A DNA stretch of 64,000 nucleotides from Clostridium beijerinckii (GTDB lineage Bacteria > Bacillota > Clostridia > Clostridiales > Clostridiaceae). How positions within the stretch are numbered: the first letter of the stretch is position 1; the number at the start of each line of letters is the position of its first letter. Under the pieces are notes generated by a model. That model was given only the letters and a program-made list of their open reading frames with translations, had not been told where the DNA came from and searched no databases. The position numbers and the translations under genes were made by a program. Positions 7,337 through 17,693 of this stretch are shown here, piece by piece. The stretch lies in contig CP029329.1 of assembly GCA_003129525.1 (NCBI GenBank), positions 3,656,001 through 3,720,000 of the forward strand. The letters are read 5' to 3'.

Positions 7337-10279
7337 TTACACGTTCTCAATAAACTCTTCAAAATTATCTGTTTTCTTGAATTCAACTTCATTTTCAAGT
7401 GCTTCAAAGTGTTTATATCCACATTGAATCTTTTTATTTTCTCTTTCCCTTAATTCTTCTTCTAAAATATTCCCCTTAGTTTCTACTACAAAATACAACT
7501 TTTCTGTATTATCTTTTTCAATAAGCACTGCCCAATCTGGATTATAGTCTCCAAGTGGAGTAAGTATTTTAAACCAATCTGGAAGCTTAATATACATCTT
7601 AACACTTTTGTTATCTTCAAATTTTCTAGCAAAGCCTTCTTCAACGCCAGAATCATATATTATATATTCATAAATTGATTTTTCACTTTCTATCATATTC
7701 TTTGATAAATATCCTGCTAACTCTTCAGTTTCAAATAGTTCTTGAGCGTAGTACTCTTCATCTCCTATTTTTTGATATTTGATTCCGTCAACTATCATTA
7801 ATCTCATTTTTCTTTTAATAATCTTAGCTACTTCGTCCATAAATTTTTGTGGATTCTTCTTAAAATCTTCTAATCTTTCAGACTTTTTCAAAACTTCAAC
7901 TAAAGTCCTTCTAGTTAATTTAGTTTCATTTTGAAGGAATGTTATTATATCAGGTAATGCAAAATTGTTGTTTTCTATATCCATTGTATATCTATTATTT
8001 TCTTTTGTTGCTGTACCAGATTTATTAATACCTACTTCTGCTTTCGTATATAAAAATTTAACTTTATCAACTTTTAAATTATGTTTTATTTCTTCTGAGC
8101 ATTTACTTATAAGCTCATCTGCCTCAAAGTTCACTGAATATGTTGTTTTATATTTAATTTTATCCCATAGTTCTTTAAACTCCGGACTAATATATCTTTT
8201 CTTATTTAAATACACCGTTTCTCTCTTGCTTGCATCTTTAACATTTAAATTGCCTGCTAATTTCTTAAGTGTTGAAATAATATCTTCTTCACATACCTTA
8301 AATTCCTCTGGTATTTCTACGCATTTTGCTTTTAAATCTTCTCTTAGCTTGTCTTCAATCTTCCCTTTAACATCAATATATTGGCTATCTTTTAGATACT
8401 CAAATATTTTTTCCGAACCTTCTTGATCTAGATATGTTGATACTCCATCTAGAGTTATTTTTATATTTGCAAAAGTATGGCTCTCAACAACTCCAAACCT
8501 TACTCCACCATCTTCTTCATATTCCTTTTGGAGTTTAATTGCAAATTCTTCATAGCTTTCATTTGCCATTACAGTAAGAGTATTTACATTAAATCCATAT
8601 ACCCTTTCGCCCTTTTGATTAACAGCTAATCTAAGTCCTCTACCAATTTCTTGCCTCTTTTTTGATTCAGATTTAGTTTCATTTAATGTACATATTTGAA
8701 AGACATTTGGATTATCCCAACCTTCTTTTAAGGCTGAATGAGAAAATATGAATTTTAATTTTGTATCAAAACTTAATAGTTTTTCTTTATCTCTCATTAT
8801 TAAGCTATATGCATCCTCATCAGCAGCTGTAGTACCTTTTGTATCTTTTAATTCACCTTTTTTATCTTGAGCAAAATACCCATTATGGACTTGCTGCGCT
8901 TCACTATCTGTATCTACTTCATTAAATAAAGTTTTATACCTAGGGTTTTTAATTGCCTCTTTATATTCTTCTTCAAACCAAATAGCATACTTTCCTTTTT
9001 GTACTTTACCATCCTTATCAATAAATCTATAATTAGCAACTCTGTCAATAAAAAATAAACTAAGTACCTTGATACCTTCTTTTTTTAATCTAAGTTCTTT
9101 ATTAAGGTGTTCATCAATGGTTTTCCTAATTTGCATTCTTTTAATAAGATCTTCATCTATTTCTCCACGTACTTCCCCTAAGTGTATATCTTCATGACCT
9201 ACAAAGGAAACATATTCATTTTCTTCCTTAGCATTTATCTCAGTTATTTGATATCCTTTATAAACATCTCTATTCCCTGATAATTCATATAAATCATCAT
9301 CAACTTTAAATTCCTTAGTCATTCTTTTTATAGAACCTTTTTCCCATTTATCAATTTCTATTTTAGCTTTTATAGGCGATTTTTTATTATTGACACTTAT
9401 AAGTTTAATATAAGCATTATTGTTATTATCTTTAGATACTATACTTGCTACTTCTATTTGTTTTACCAATTGTCTTTCATAAGCATCTACTGCATCTAAT
9501 CTAAACATAAGATTATGTTTATCCTTATGAGTTGCAGAATATCCTATAGTACATAATGGATTTAATGAAGCAACGGCCTCCTTAGCTTTGTCTGTACTAA
9601 CGGTACTTTGTGGCTCATCAATTATTACAAAAGGATTAGTTTCCTTAATAAACTCTAATGGCTTAACTCCATTAGTTTTCTCATGATCCATATTTATAAC
9701 ATTAGTATCCTTATTAAAAGATTGAATAGTCATAACCATTATTCTTATATAATCGCTTGTAGCAAATTCTCTTATTATATCTAGATTTTGTGATTTATAT
9801 TCATAAGATTTAAAAATTACATTATCATATAATTCTTTGAAATGTTCACTCATTATATCTATAGATTTTATTACACCTTCTTTAATAGCTACAGAAGGAA
9901 CAACAATTATAAACTTTGTAAATCCATATTGTTTATTAAGTTCAAATATTGTTCTTAAATATACATAAGTTTTACCTGTACCAGTTTCCATTTCTATAGT
10001 GAAATTATAATCATTTTTCTTTATATCATCTTCTGAAGATGGTTTTAATCCATTTTTAAGCTGTATTTCCTTTGCATTTGTTAAAATATCTTCTTGATCT
10101 AGTTCAAGTTTATTACCTATTCCTAAATTAGTAAGCAGTTTTCCTTCTGTACCAGCTTTATCTGTCATAGCAGATACTGTAAAGTTACATTGTGCTGGAG
10201 TTTGCCCCTTAAATATATCTACTATAGAAGAGATACTTTCTTGTTGATAATCTAAATCTGACTTAAATTGTAATTTCAT
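7337..10279 (-). CDS. res: Type III restriction enzyme, Res subunit
   Basis: 980 aa, the normal size of Res. Motif I METGTGKTYVY (97-107), motif II IIDEPQ (219-224; DEPQ is typical of type III Res), SATH (248-251), and later SALKEGWDNPNVFQ and QEIGRGLRL for helicase motifs V and VI. Near the C-terminus NPDWAVLI...FVVETKGN supplies the D...ExK of a PD-(D/E)XK nuclease. In type III systems Res translocates or slides with ATP and cuts only in complex with Mod. Mod lies directly upstream (14 bp). The start has GGAG at 9 nt. Confidence 0.93.
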   Translation of the reverse strand: MKLQFKSDLDYQQESISSIVDIFKGQTPAQCNFTVSAMTDKAGTEGKLLTNLGIGNKLELDQEDILTNAKEIQLKNGLKPSSEDDIKKNDYNFTIEMETGTGKTYVYLRTIFELNKQYGFTKFIIVVPSVAIKEGVIKSIDIMSEHFKELYDNVIFKSYEYKSQNLDIIREFATSDYIRIMVMTIQSFNKDTNVINMDHEKTNGVKPLEFIKETNPFVIIDEPQSTVSTDKAKEAVASLNPLCTIGYSATHKDKHNLMFRLDAVDAYERQLVKQIEVASIVSKDNNNNAYIKLISVNNKKSPIKAKIEIDKWEKGSIKRMTKEFKVDDDLYELSGNRDVYKGYQITEINAKEENEYVSFVGHEDIHLGEVRGEIDEDLIKRMQIRKTIDEHLNKELRLKKEGIKVLSLFFIDRVANYRFIDKDGKVQKGKYAIWFEEEYKEAIKNPRYKTLFNEVDTDSEAQQVHNGYFAQDKKGELKDTKGTTAADEDAYSLIMRDKEKLLSFDTKLKFIFSHSALKEGWDNPNVFQICTLNETKSESKKRQEIGRGLRLAVNQKGERVYGFNVNTLTVMANESYEEFAIKLQKEYEEDGGVRFGVVESHTFANIKITLDGVSTYLDQEGSEKIFEYLKDSQYIDVKGKIEDKLREDLKAKCVEIPEEFKVCEEDIISTLKKLAGNLNVKDASKRETVYLNKKRYISPEFKELWDKIKYKTTYSVNFEADELISKCSEEIKHNLKVDKVKFLYTKAEVGINKSGTATKENNRYTMDIENNNFALPDIITFLQNETKLTRRTLVEVLKKSERLEDFKKNPQKFMDEVAKIIKRKMRLMIVDGIKYQKIGDEEYYAQELFETEELAGYLSKNMIESEKSIYEYIIYDSGVEEGFARKFEDNKSVKMYIKLPDWFKILTPLGDYNPDWAVLIEKDNTEKLYFVVETKGNILEEELRERENKKIQCGYKHFEALENEVEFKKTDNFEEFIENV

Positions 10280-10293
10280 AAAGTATCACTCCT

Positions 10294-11808
10294 CTATATG
10301 CTCATAATGTCTTTTATTTCATTTCGCTTTAATATTTCTATTGCATTAGTTTTAACAGAATCAGTTTTAAACCCATTATCCTTAAATACAAATCTAGAAA
10401 CCTCAGGATTTAATTCATTTTTTAAATCCACCATACCTTGTACAACATCCAAAGTTATTTCATTATCTAAACATATTATTAATGCTCCAAAGCCTATGCT
10501 AAATACTTTCTTTCCATTAACTTCTCTAGTTTCTACAGGATATGTTAAATCAACACCATATTTAAGCATTATTTCATAAACTACATCTTCTTCAGTTCTA
10601 TCTGGAACAAAGTTATCAATAGTATCTTCTAATCTCATTTCAAGATTATCATAATCTGGATTCCAAGGCTTAATATTAGATGAATCCAATTTAAATACCT
10701 TAAATCCTATATCTAGATCTTCTATTCCTTCCTTATCTTTGTTTTCTTCAACTATTTTATCTCCTGCTCTTCTGATACGTTCTTTTCCTATTTCACAGAT
10801 ATTTTTATATCCTAAATCATATGCTTCAAGTTTTTCATCTATTTTTTCTGGTAATTGCACCAGAATATATTTTCTATTTCCTTTATCTTCAACATTAAAA
10901 TTCATAATAGAGTGTGCAGTCGTGGAAGAGCCAGCAAAAAAATCTAATATTATTGAATTTTTATCAAAATTTGCAAATAATTTCAACAATCTAATAATTA
11001 ATGAAATTGGCTTTGGAGTATCAAATGTTTTTCCTCCCATTAATTCAATTAAACTTCTTGTCGCATTTGAAGTTAAACCGCCATCTTCCCACCATGTTGT
11101 ATCAGTTTTTCTGCTTTCTTTTGCTTTTTCAAGATAATATTTTTGTTGAAGTCCATTTGCTGTTTTTACAATTAATCCATTATCATACTTTTTTTGCATT
11201 GTTTCTTTAGAATATCTAAAATATCCTTCCACTCCCATAAATTCATAATATGGATTTCCCTTCTTCGCACCTCCTGGTCCATCTACAGGAGTTAATTTAT
11301 ATTTTCCTCTAGGATCATTATCTTGATTTTCAAAACCATCCAAATCAGGATCTAATCCAATATTTTTTCTTTGTACAAATACTTCATTAATATTTTTTGA
11401 ATACAACAAAATGATATTGTGATTACTAGAAATAATTTTATCATTTGAAACAGATGCTCTTGCTTTATGACAAATATTACATATAAAATTATTTTCACCA
11501 AATATCTCATCACATATTTTCTTTAAATTTGAATTTTCATTATCATCAATTGATATACAAATTACACCATCATCTTTCAGTAAATTTCTTGCTAATCTCA
11601 ATCTAGGATACATCATATTTAACCAATCAGTATGATATCTGCCGCTTGCTTCTGAATTTGTACTTATTTTATTACCATCATCATCAACTTGACCAGTAAG
11701 GTTCAAATAATTCTGTAAATTATCTTTATAATCATCCTTATAAACAAAATCATTTCCAGTGTTATAAGGTGGATTAGTTGTTATATTTAGTTCACTTATA
11801 ATTTCCAT
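10294..11808 (-). CDS. mod: Type III DNA methyltransferase Mod, C-terminal part (split gene)
   Basis: 504 aa. It begins only a few residues before NPPYNTGND, the catalytic motif IV, and then carries the SAM motif DFFAGSSTTAHS. Motif IV before motif I marks a beta-class N6-adenine methylase. The natural N-terminus is on the separate frame at 12015-12427; a 234-bp palindromic insertion lies between. The fragment has its own AGGAGC site about 7 nt before ATG 11808, so it may be translated alone. The usual D of DPPY is replaced by N, which other methylases tolerate (NPPY). Whether the two halves reassemble is unknown. Confidence 0.85.
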   Translation of the reverse strand: MEIISELNITTNPPYNTGNDFVYKDDYKDNLQNYLNLTGQVDDDGNKISTNSEASGRYHTDWLNMMYPRLRLARNLLKDDGVICISIDDNENSNLKKICDEIFGENNFICNICHKARASVSNDKIISSNHNIILLYSKNINEVFVQRKNIGLDPDLDGFENQDNDPRGKYKLTPVDGPGGAKKGNPYYEFMGVEGYFRYSKETMQKKYDNGLIVKTANGLQQKYYLEKAKESRKTDTTWWEDGGLTSNATRSLIELMGGKTFDTPKPISLIIRLLKLFANFDKNSIILDFFAGSSTTAHSIMNFNVEDKGNRKYILVQLPEKIDEKLEAYDLGYKNICEIGKERIRRAGDKIVEENKDKEGIEDLDIGFKVFKLDSSNIKPWNPDYDNLEMRLEDTIDNFVPDRTEEDVVYEIMLKYGVDLTYPVETREVNGKKVFSIGFGALIICLDNEITLDVVQGMVDLKNELNPEVSRFVFKDNGFKTDSVKTNAIEILKRNEIKDIMSI

Positions 11809-12013
11809 ACAAACAGCTCCTATATTACAGTTTAAACGGTAACTACATTATCTTTGAGTCTTTCCAGAAGCTTATAATAAGATAATATATGTTAAAGTAA
11901 TACTCAAGGGGTTTAAACTAAGACCTTGACTATTACTTTAACATACATTGAATAGCCACTAGGCTTCTATATCTAATACTATGAATACAGTATTCCAATA
12001 AACTAAATATAAC
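11780..12013. mobile_element. 234-bp MITE-like insertion inside mod, 13-bp inverted ends
   Basis: Perfect 13-bp terminal inverted repeats (GTTATATTTAGTT at 11780-11792, its complement at 12001-12013). Inside is a near-perfect 20-bp internal palindrome (11890-11909 with 11923-11942). It has no ORF of its own and brings in-frame stops to mod. A small intron or other structured element is the alternative; I saw no clear group I or II core. No convincing target duplication could be fixed. Confidence 0.65.
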
Positions 12014-12427
12014 GATGTATATCATCTTAACTTTATTCTGATAACTCTTTTGGAGTAATTTTAAAACTTCTAAATTATCTCCCTCTATATAGAGATTTCC
12101 TGTAGTATCCCAGTTTTTACTTTCTTCCTTGCATGGTCTTAGAGTTCCTCTTGATGGTGTTTGAGCCATTCTGATAGCTTGTGATTTACCGTGCCATTCA
12201 AATCTATATCTTTCTTCTTTATCCTCTATGTAATCTCCTAAAACTTCTTGTAATCTTTCAAAATCCACTTTATCTTCACAGAATACTTCAGGAAAAATTT
12301 CTTTTAATTTTAAAATATTTTGTTTTATTATATCTAAACTATCTCCATCTATTTTTTCAATGGTATCTATATTTTTTTCTTTAATTGCATCTAAATTATC
12401 TACTTTATCTTTAATCAAATTACCCAT
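11933..12427 (-). pseudogene. mod: Type III Mod, N-terminal fragment
   Basis: Residues 1 to about 138 are genuine Mod N-terminus (GRYHTDWL-type partner regions lie in the other part). Here TRGTLRPC-like and GNLYIEGDNLEVLKLLQKSY lead to KVKMIYI, which in intact Mod runs straight into DPPYNTG. The last ~27 residues to 11933 come from the insertion. The fragment and the C-terminal frame together make about 640 aa, a normal Mod length. It lies 25 bp downstream of DUF4391 in the same operon. Confidence 0.85.
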
Positions 12428-12452
12428 GTACTTCTCCCCATTTCTATTTCTC

Positions 12453-13211
12453 TTAAGAATTTAAATTTTCAATTATCCCATTTTTCTTTGATTCTAGTTT
12501 TTTTATTTTTATATTAATATCCATTTTCTTGTTAAAATGTTGTTCCTTATTTATATCAATTTTTAATTTATCTATTTCACAGCTAAGCTTTTCTAATTGA
12601 TTATTTAATTCATTAACTTCTTCTATATCTTTATTTTTTAAAACTTCAAAGTCGCCTGTAATACTTGAAGCATTAAGTAGATTTAGCTTTTCTACAAAGC
12701 TGCAATAGAACTTATACATATTTATAAAAGAAAATTTCTTTATATCTATTGAATTTAAAAAGGAAACCTCATTATCTTTTAAATTATCTATGCTTATCCA
12801 ATTGCTATAAACAAAATCATCAATTGTGTTTTTATTTTCATCAACTTTATTTATTCTCTTATATGCTGTGTTTATTAATACCTTTTCTTCATGTGTTAAT
12901 ACTATTATCAAAGGATATGGTATTATCTTTTGAATAATCTCGCATATTTTCTTGTATTTTGATTCTTTAACTAATGATACTTCTATTAAAGCTATCTCTT
13001 CATAATCCAGCTCTTCATTTTTAAATGGTTTAATATTCAAATTTTCCTTTTTAAAAGAATATTTCCAAATAATTTTCTCAATATCATTTGTGAACATATC
13101 CTTATCTGAAGTTGCCATAGTTCCATTTTCATAAAAAAGTTTCTTAAATATTGTACTTCCAACATTGCATTCTGCTGGTATTTTCATTTCTTCATATAAT
13201 TTATCAACCAT
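12453..13211 (-). CDS. DUF4391-family protein
   Basis: 252 aa. The N-terminal motif (MKIPAECNVGSTIFKKLFYENG) and the central YEEIALIEVSLVKESKYKKI and PYPLIIVLTHEEKVLINTAYKR stretches fit the DUF4391 family, frequently found beside helicase and restriction genes. The last ~60 residues form a coiled coil. It starts 8 bp after the helicase ends. The EVSL and IIVLTHEE strands vaguely suggest a restriction-endonuclease-like fold, but no catalytic triad is clear. Role unknown. Confidence 0.72.
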   Translation of the reverse strand: MVDKLYEEMKIPAECNVGSTIFKKLFYENGTMATSDKDMFTNDIEKIIWKYSFKKENLNIKPFKNEELDYEEIALIEVSLVKESKYKKICEIIQKIIPYPLIIVLTHEEKVLINTAYKRINKVDENKNTIDDFVYSNWISIDNLKDNEVSFLNSIDIKKFSFINMYKFYCSFVEKLNLLNASSITGDFEVLKNKDIEEVNELNNQLEKLSCEIDKLKIDINKEQHFNKKMDINIKIKKLESKKNGIIENLNS

Positions 13212-13219
13212 ATGTCCAC

Positions 13220-16200
13220 CTACTTTATTACAATAAATGATATTAATTCAAAATCCTCTATGCCTTTAAATAAACTTTTTTGAAGAGTTGTCCCACCTTT
13301 ACTAAATAGAGATGCTACTCCCTTTTCTTCTTTTTTACCAATAATATTATCAACAGCATCCTCCAAAAGTTTTGAGTATTTCTTCATATCCTTACCATTA
13401 TTTGTTTCTGAATTAAATTCTTCTACTATATAATCTAAAACTTCACCTTTGCCAGAACATAATTTTCTATAAAAATCCAATATCTTCTTTGTATGAATAT
13501 AGTTATATTTAACAGTTCCATCCTCATAAATATAAACCATATAATATGGATAAAATGAATTACTTTCTTCTGGTTTTGCAGTACCATTAACTTGCTTTAA
13601 TGTAAATATAACACCAGGCTTTATTTGATTTTTTAGTTCTTCATCTTCTGTTTTTGTTACGGCATACATGCCTAATGGTGCTTTTTCTAATTCTTCTTTA
13701 TGAGCTTTCATATACTCCATTAAATCCATTTTAAAATCATTCATGGTTAAGTCAGTTATAGAAATTCCACCGGAAATATCCTCCAAATCCACAACTTCAT
13801 CCTGTAATTGCTTTAATTGATTCTTTCTATATTCAAGGTCATTCATTTTTGATTTTCCACTTGAATCTATTATGTTCTCTTCTCCAGTTGCAGAAATATC
13901 TAATAACATCATTCTTCCAGTTACTCTTGCTTCAAGATTTATGTATTCATCTAGTTCCATGTTTGGCCAAAAATTAACCAATTGAATAACATCATTTCTT
14001 GAACCCAATCTATCTATTCTACCAAATCTTTGAATTATTCTAACTGGATTCCAATGAATATCATAATTAATTAAATAATCACAATCTTGCAGATTTTGCC
14101 CTTCAGAAATACAATCTGTAGCTATTAATATATCTATTTCTTCTTTTATGTCTGCATTAACTTTTTCTCTTTCCTTTGATATTGGAGAAAAATTAGTTAA
14201 CACATCATTTAAATCCTTTTTATTAACCCCTTTTAAGGTACATTTATTATCCCCTGATCCTGTAACTAGAGCAGTATGCACTTTGAATTTTTCACTAGCC
14301 CAAGCGGCAATGCTTTCATATAGATAATTTGCTGTATCTGCAAAAGCTGAAAATATTATTATCTTTCTATTGTTTTGATTTATAGGGTTATTTATTTTTT
14401 CTTCAATTAAATTTTTAAGTGTATTTAATTTAGCATCTCTATGAATTACAACCTTATGAGCTTCAATTAAAAGTTCTTCCAATTTCCTTTTATCATCTTC
14501 TAAGTCCTGTTTCCATTTAATTAAATCCATATCTTGTATTAATATCTTTACTTTATTTCCTATAAGTGAATCCTCTAAAAGCGGATCATCAATCTCAATA
14601 CCTTCTATATTTAGTGAAGTATCATAATCAAATTGCTTTTTCTCAATTTTCTCTAATGTATAATCTATTTGCTTTAAAAGTTTTGCTATTGTTATTCCAA
14701 AAGAATTAATTGAGCTTTCCATTCTTTTTAATATGTTTACCCTCATTAAACTAACTAAACTTTCTTCCCTGTCTACCTGTCTGAAGACAGATTGTCCACC
14801 TCTAACAGAAGTGTCATATTTTTTATCATACTCACTTCTCTTTTCTGGAAGTACATATTTAAGCGGTGAATATGTACTTAAGTTCAAATTTCTAATTGCT
14901 TTATTTACATAATCCAAACTTGGAAATTCATCAGATTCATCAATTTTTGCTTTCTCATTAATAGGCTTTAATCTTTGAGGAAATTTACCAATTTCAGCTA
15001 CATTATAATATTTTTCAATATGTTTTCTTGATCTAGCTATTGTTACAGTATCAAGTAATTTGAAATAATCCATATTAATCATTTCCATAAAACTATCTAA
15101 TGATCTTTCTTCCTCTTCAAGGTTTGTCCATTTGTTAAATATTAGTTGTGCTTTCCTTAAAGTTTGTTCAACACTTACTATTCCTTCATCTTCGAATGCA
15201 TTGTCTATTCCTTCTGTTATAAAATTAATTTGATTTTTTAAATCATTCATTTTATTATTAACTGGAGTAGCCGATAACATTAATATTTTTGTCTCTGCTC
15301 CACTTTTTATAACATCATTTAATAGTTTTGAATATCTTGTAACTTTATCATTTCTAGCATTGTTATTTCTAAAGTTATGTGATTCATCAATAACCACTAA
15401 ATCATAATTGCTCCAATTTATAGTTTTTAAATTTATTTCTCCTGAATATCCTTCATCTCTACTTAAATCTGTATGATTTAGTACATCATAATTAAATCTA
15501 TCTTTAATTAAAACATTTCTCTTATCATTTAATGTATATATTGACCAGTTTTCCCTAAGCTTTTTAGGCGCTAAAACTAATACTCTATAATTTCTAAGTT
15601 CATAATACTTTATTACAGCTAAAGCTGAAAAAGTTTTTCCCAGACCAACTGAATCAGCTAAGATACACCCTCTATATTTTTCTAATTTATCAATAGCGCC
15701 AATAACTCCATCTTTTTGGAACTTATATAACTTATTCCATATTTCAGTATCTTTAAATCCTATTTTGGTCTTAACTATATTTTCTTCAGTTATTTCACCT
15801 AAATATTCGTTAAAAATATTATATAAAGTAACAAAGTACATAAACTCTGGAGTATTTTCTTTATATATGGCTTTCATATGCTCTAACACTGCTGATCTGA
15901 CATCTTCAACTAATGTTTCATCTTCCCATATGTTATTAAACATTGTTAAAAATTGATTAGTAAATTCTTTTCCATACATACATGTGTTCATGTCCATTCT
16001 AGTAGATGGCGAAAAACCTAACCCATCACTTGTAAAATCTACTGTTCCATTTATAGACATACCTTCATCCTTGTTTTCTATGTATATAAGTCTTTGCTGT
16101 GCTGGATTTGGTTTCCTTAGAGATTTAATCTCCACTTTGTCTTTTATCCAATCAGCACATTCCTTTGCAATACTGGATTGATTCATTTCATTTCGGAGCT

Positions 16201-16474
16201 TTATTTCAAATTCATTCCCTGCAATTCGTTTTTCTGATGTTTTGTCTATAAAATATTCCCTTATTATTTCTTTACTTTGATTAACAAACGTTGGCTCAGT
16301 AAATAAAAATCTTAAACCATCAATCTTCTTTAATTCTTTACTTAGTTCCTTATATGCAAAAATAGTAAAATATGATGATATTATGGATAATTTCGAATCA
16401 CTTTTAATATTATCTCTTAATTCTTCTCCAACTTTGCCAAATTGCTTATTATCTAATATTTTAGGTTGCCGCAT
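13220..16474 (-). CDS. SNF2-type helicase with degenerate PLD-like N-terminal domain
   Basis: 1084 aa, first gene of the operon; GGGAG upstream of the ATG. Residues 1-165 look like a phospholipase-D-type domain (SIISSYFTIFAYKEL, NGTVDFTSDGLGF), but no HKD histidine is present, so it may bind rather than cut. Helicase motifs: ADSVGLGKTFSA (273-284), VIDESHNFRN (361-370), LMLSATPVNNKM, IIFSAFADTA, ATDCISEGQNLQ and QRFGRIDRLGSRND, the order of SF2/SNF2 enzymes. Related PLD-SNF2 proteins occur in phage-defence operons. Here it likely remodels DNA for the type III enzyme encoded downstream. Confidence 0.85.
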   Translation of the reverse strand: MRQPKILDNKQFGKVGEELRDNIKSDSKLSIISSYFTIFAYKELSKELKKIDGLRFLFTEPTFVNQSKEIIREYFIDKTSEKRIAGNEFEIKLRNEMNQSSIAKECADWIKDKVEIKSLRKPNPAQQRLIYIENKDEGMSINGTVDFTSDGLGFSPSTRMDMNTCMYGKEFTNQFLTMFNNIWEDETLVEDVRSAVLEHMKAIYKENTPEFMYFVTLYNIFNEYLGEITEENIVKTKIGFKDTEIWNKLYKFQKDGVIGAIDKLEKYRGCILADSVGLGKTFSALAVIKYYELRNYRVLVLAPKKLRENWSIYTLNDKRNVLIKDRFNYDVLNHTDLSRDEGYSGEINLKTINWSNYDLVVIDESHNFRNNNARNDKVTRYSKLLNDVIKSGAETKILMLSATPVNNKMNDLKNQINFITEGIDNAFEDEGIVSVEQTLRKAQLIFNKWTNLEEEERSLDSFMEMINMDYFKLLDTVTIARSRKHIEKYYNVAEIGKFPQRLKPINEKAKIDESDEFPSLDYVNKAIRNLNLSTYSPLKYVLPEKRSEYDKKYDTSVRGGQSVFRQVDREESLVSLMRVNILKRMESSINSFGITIAKLLKQIDYTLEKIEKKQFDYDTSLNIEGIEIDDPLLEDSLIGNKVKILIQDMDLIKWKQDLEDDKRKLEELLIEAHKVVIHRDAKLNTLKNLIEEKINNPINQNNRKIIIFSAFADTANYLYESIAAWASEKFKVHTALVTGSGDNKCTLKGVNKKDLNDVLTNFSPISKEREKVNADIKEEIDILIATDCISEGQNLQDCDYLINYDIHWNPVRIIQRFGRIDRLGSRNDVIQLVNFWPNMELDEYINLEARVTGRMMLLDISATGEENIIDSSGKSKMNDLEYRKNQLKQLQDEVVDLEDISGGISITDLTMNDFKMDLMEYMKAHKEELEKAPLGMYAVTKTEDEELKNQIKPGVIFTLKQVNGTAKPEESNSFYPYYMVYIYEDGTVKYNYIHTKKILDFYRKLCSGKGEVLDYIVEEFNSETNNGKDMKKYSKLLEDAVDNIIGKKEEKGVASLFSKGGTTLQKSLFKGIEDFELISFIVIK

Positions 16475-16517
16475 TAAAATCCATCTCCCAATTCATTTGG
16501 TTACATTTTCCTATATT

Positions 16518-16547
16518 ACCATAACATTATTTTACACGTTTGGGCAA
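16518..16547 (-). promoter_or_regulatory. Candidate promoter of the defence operon
   Basis: Minus strand: TTGCCC and TATGGT separated by 18 bp, upstream of the helicase gene. All eight genes to 2521 follow without gaps above about 80 bp, so this could drive them all. The rest of 16475-16739 shows no gene. Confidence 0.35.
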
Positions 16548-16739
16548 AATATTTAAACCCTGAAAATACTTATATTTAATTAATCTTTGATTATTTGAAA
16601 ATCTGATAATATCTTGCGTAATTTACTACCTAATAAAACGTATTCTATCCATTTGGAATTGAATGACTTTTATCCTACTTTTGAATCTAACTATATATAC
16701 CTCAACCTAGATTTATAATTACTCTTAAATATTAATATC

Positions 16740-17636
16740 TCAAATAACACAAACCCCACCCCCATTAACTTTAAACCCATCAGGAGTAACACAATCACAA
16801 TACATAACTCCATGTTCATTAAAGCAATAACAATCCCCATCTATCCATAACCACAATGGCTTCTTCTCAGTCCCCCTAACCATTTTGCAACTTTCATCTA
16901 AATAATACCAATTTCCATCACTACTATCATAATGCCAAGCCTCCTCTAACGCATATCCCGTATTATCAAAGATATACCATTCCCCATCAATCTTCTGCCA
17001 ACAATTCTGTGATGTATAGTAATATTTATTTATATGATCAGTTGAATACCACCATCCAACATCATTGAGATTCCAACCATATTTCCATTCTCCATCACTA
17101 GAACCATCAGCTCCAACTAATCCACTAACAATAGCTCTTGCAATAACTTCTGCATTATATTTATATACATCATCACTATCAGCAAATAAGCATTCAACTA
17201 AAATTGCTGGAATATCTGTTCTGTTAAGCACAATAAGACTTCTTGTTTTTACTCCCCTATTAGATAAATTCAAAGATCTAGATAATGCATTAGTTACCTT
17301 CACTGCATATTGATTTGCTACTTCTGATTTTCCAGTAACCAACACCTCTGGACCAGTTCCTCCCCCTGAATTGATATGAATTTCAACATATAACTTTACA
17401 TCCATTGTCTTTGCAATTTCATTAGCTTCATTTGCTCTAATATAGCAATCCTCACAATTATAACTATTACTTTCATCTACCCTAAGTAAATTAACTCCTT
17501 GGCCTTTCTCCTTTAAATATTCTGCAAGCAACTCTCCAATCTTCCTGGTGCAGTTACTCTCATCAAGCTTATCAATAACCCCACATCCAATGTTCCCACT
17601 TGCAGTATGACCTACAGCAATTATAAAATTACTCAT
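16740..17636 (-). CDS. N-acetylmuramoyl-L-alanine amidase (Amidase_3) with cell-wall-binding repeats
   Basis: 298 aa. Zinc-site residues of Amidase_3 are present: H10 in AVGHTAS, E26, H87 in VEIHINSGGG, and the catalytic glutamate E148 in ILVECLF. From about residue 185 there are Trp/Tyr-rich choline-binding-like repeats (GWNLNDVGWWY, GEWYIFDNTGY, GNWYYLDES). No signal peptide is seen, so it would leave the cell by lysis or with a holin, as phage and bacteriocin endolysins do. It is divergent from the sigma-like gene, and the two share a 160-bp intergenic region. Confidence 0.85.
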   Translation of the reverse strand: MSNFIIAVGHTASGNIGCGVIDKLDESNCTRKIGELLAEYLKEKGQGVNLLRVDESNSYNCEDCYIRANEANEIAKTMDVKLYVEIHINSGGGTGPEVLVTGKSEVANQYAVKVTNALSRSLNLSNRGVKTRSLIVLNRTDIPAILVECLFADSDDVYKYNAEVIARAIVSGLVGADGSSDGEWKYGWNLNDVGWWYSTDHINKYYYTSQNCWQKIDGEWYIFDNTGYALEEAWHYDSSDGNWYYLDESCKMVRGTEKKPLWLWIDGDCYCFNEHGVMYCDCVTPDGFKVNGGGVCVI

Positions 17637-17693
17637 TTTTACGCATCCCCTCTATAATCTTTAATTTTTTTGCATTTACATCTAAGTTATATG

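Noticed and set aside
11780..12013. Group I intron in mod
   Set aside because: Small size and perfect inverted ends fit a MITE better, and no clear P7/P3 core was found; not fully excluded.
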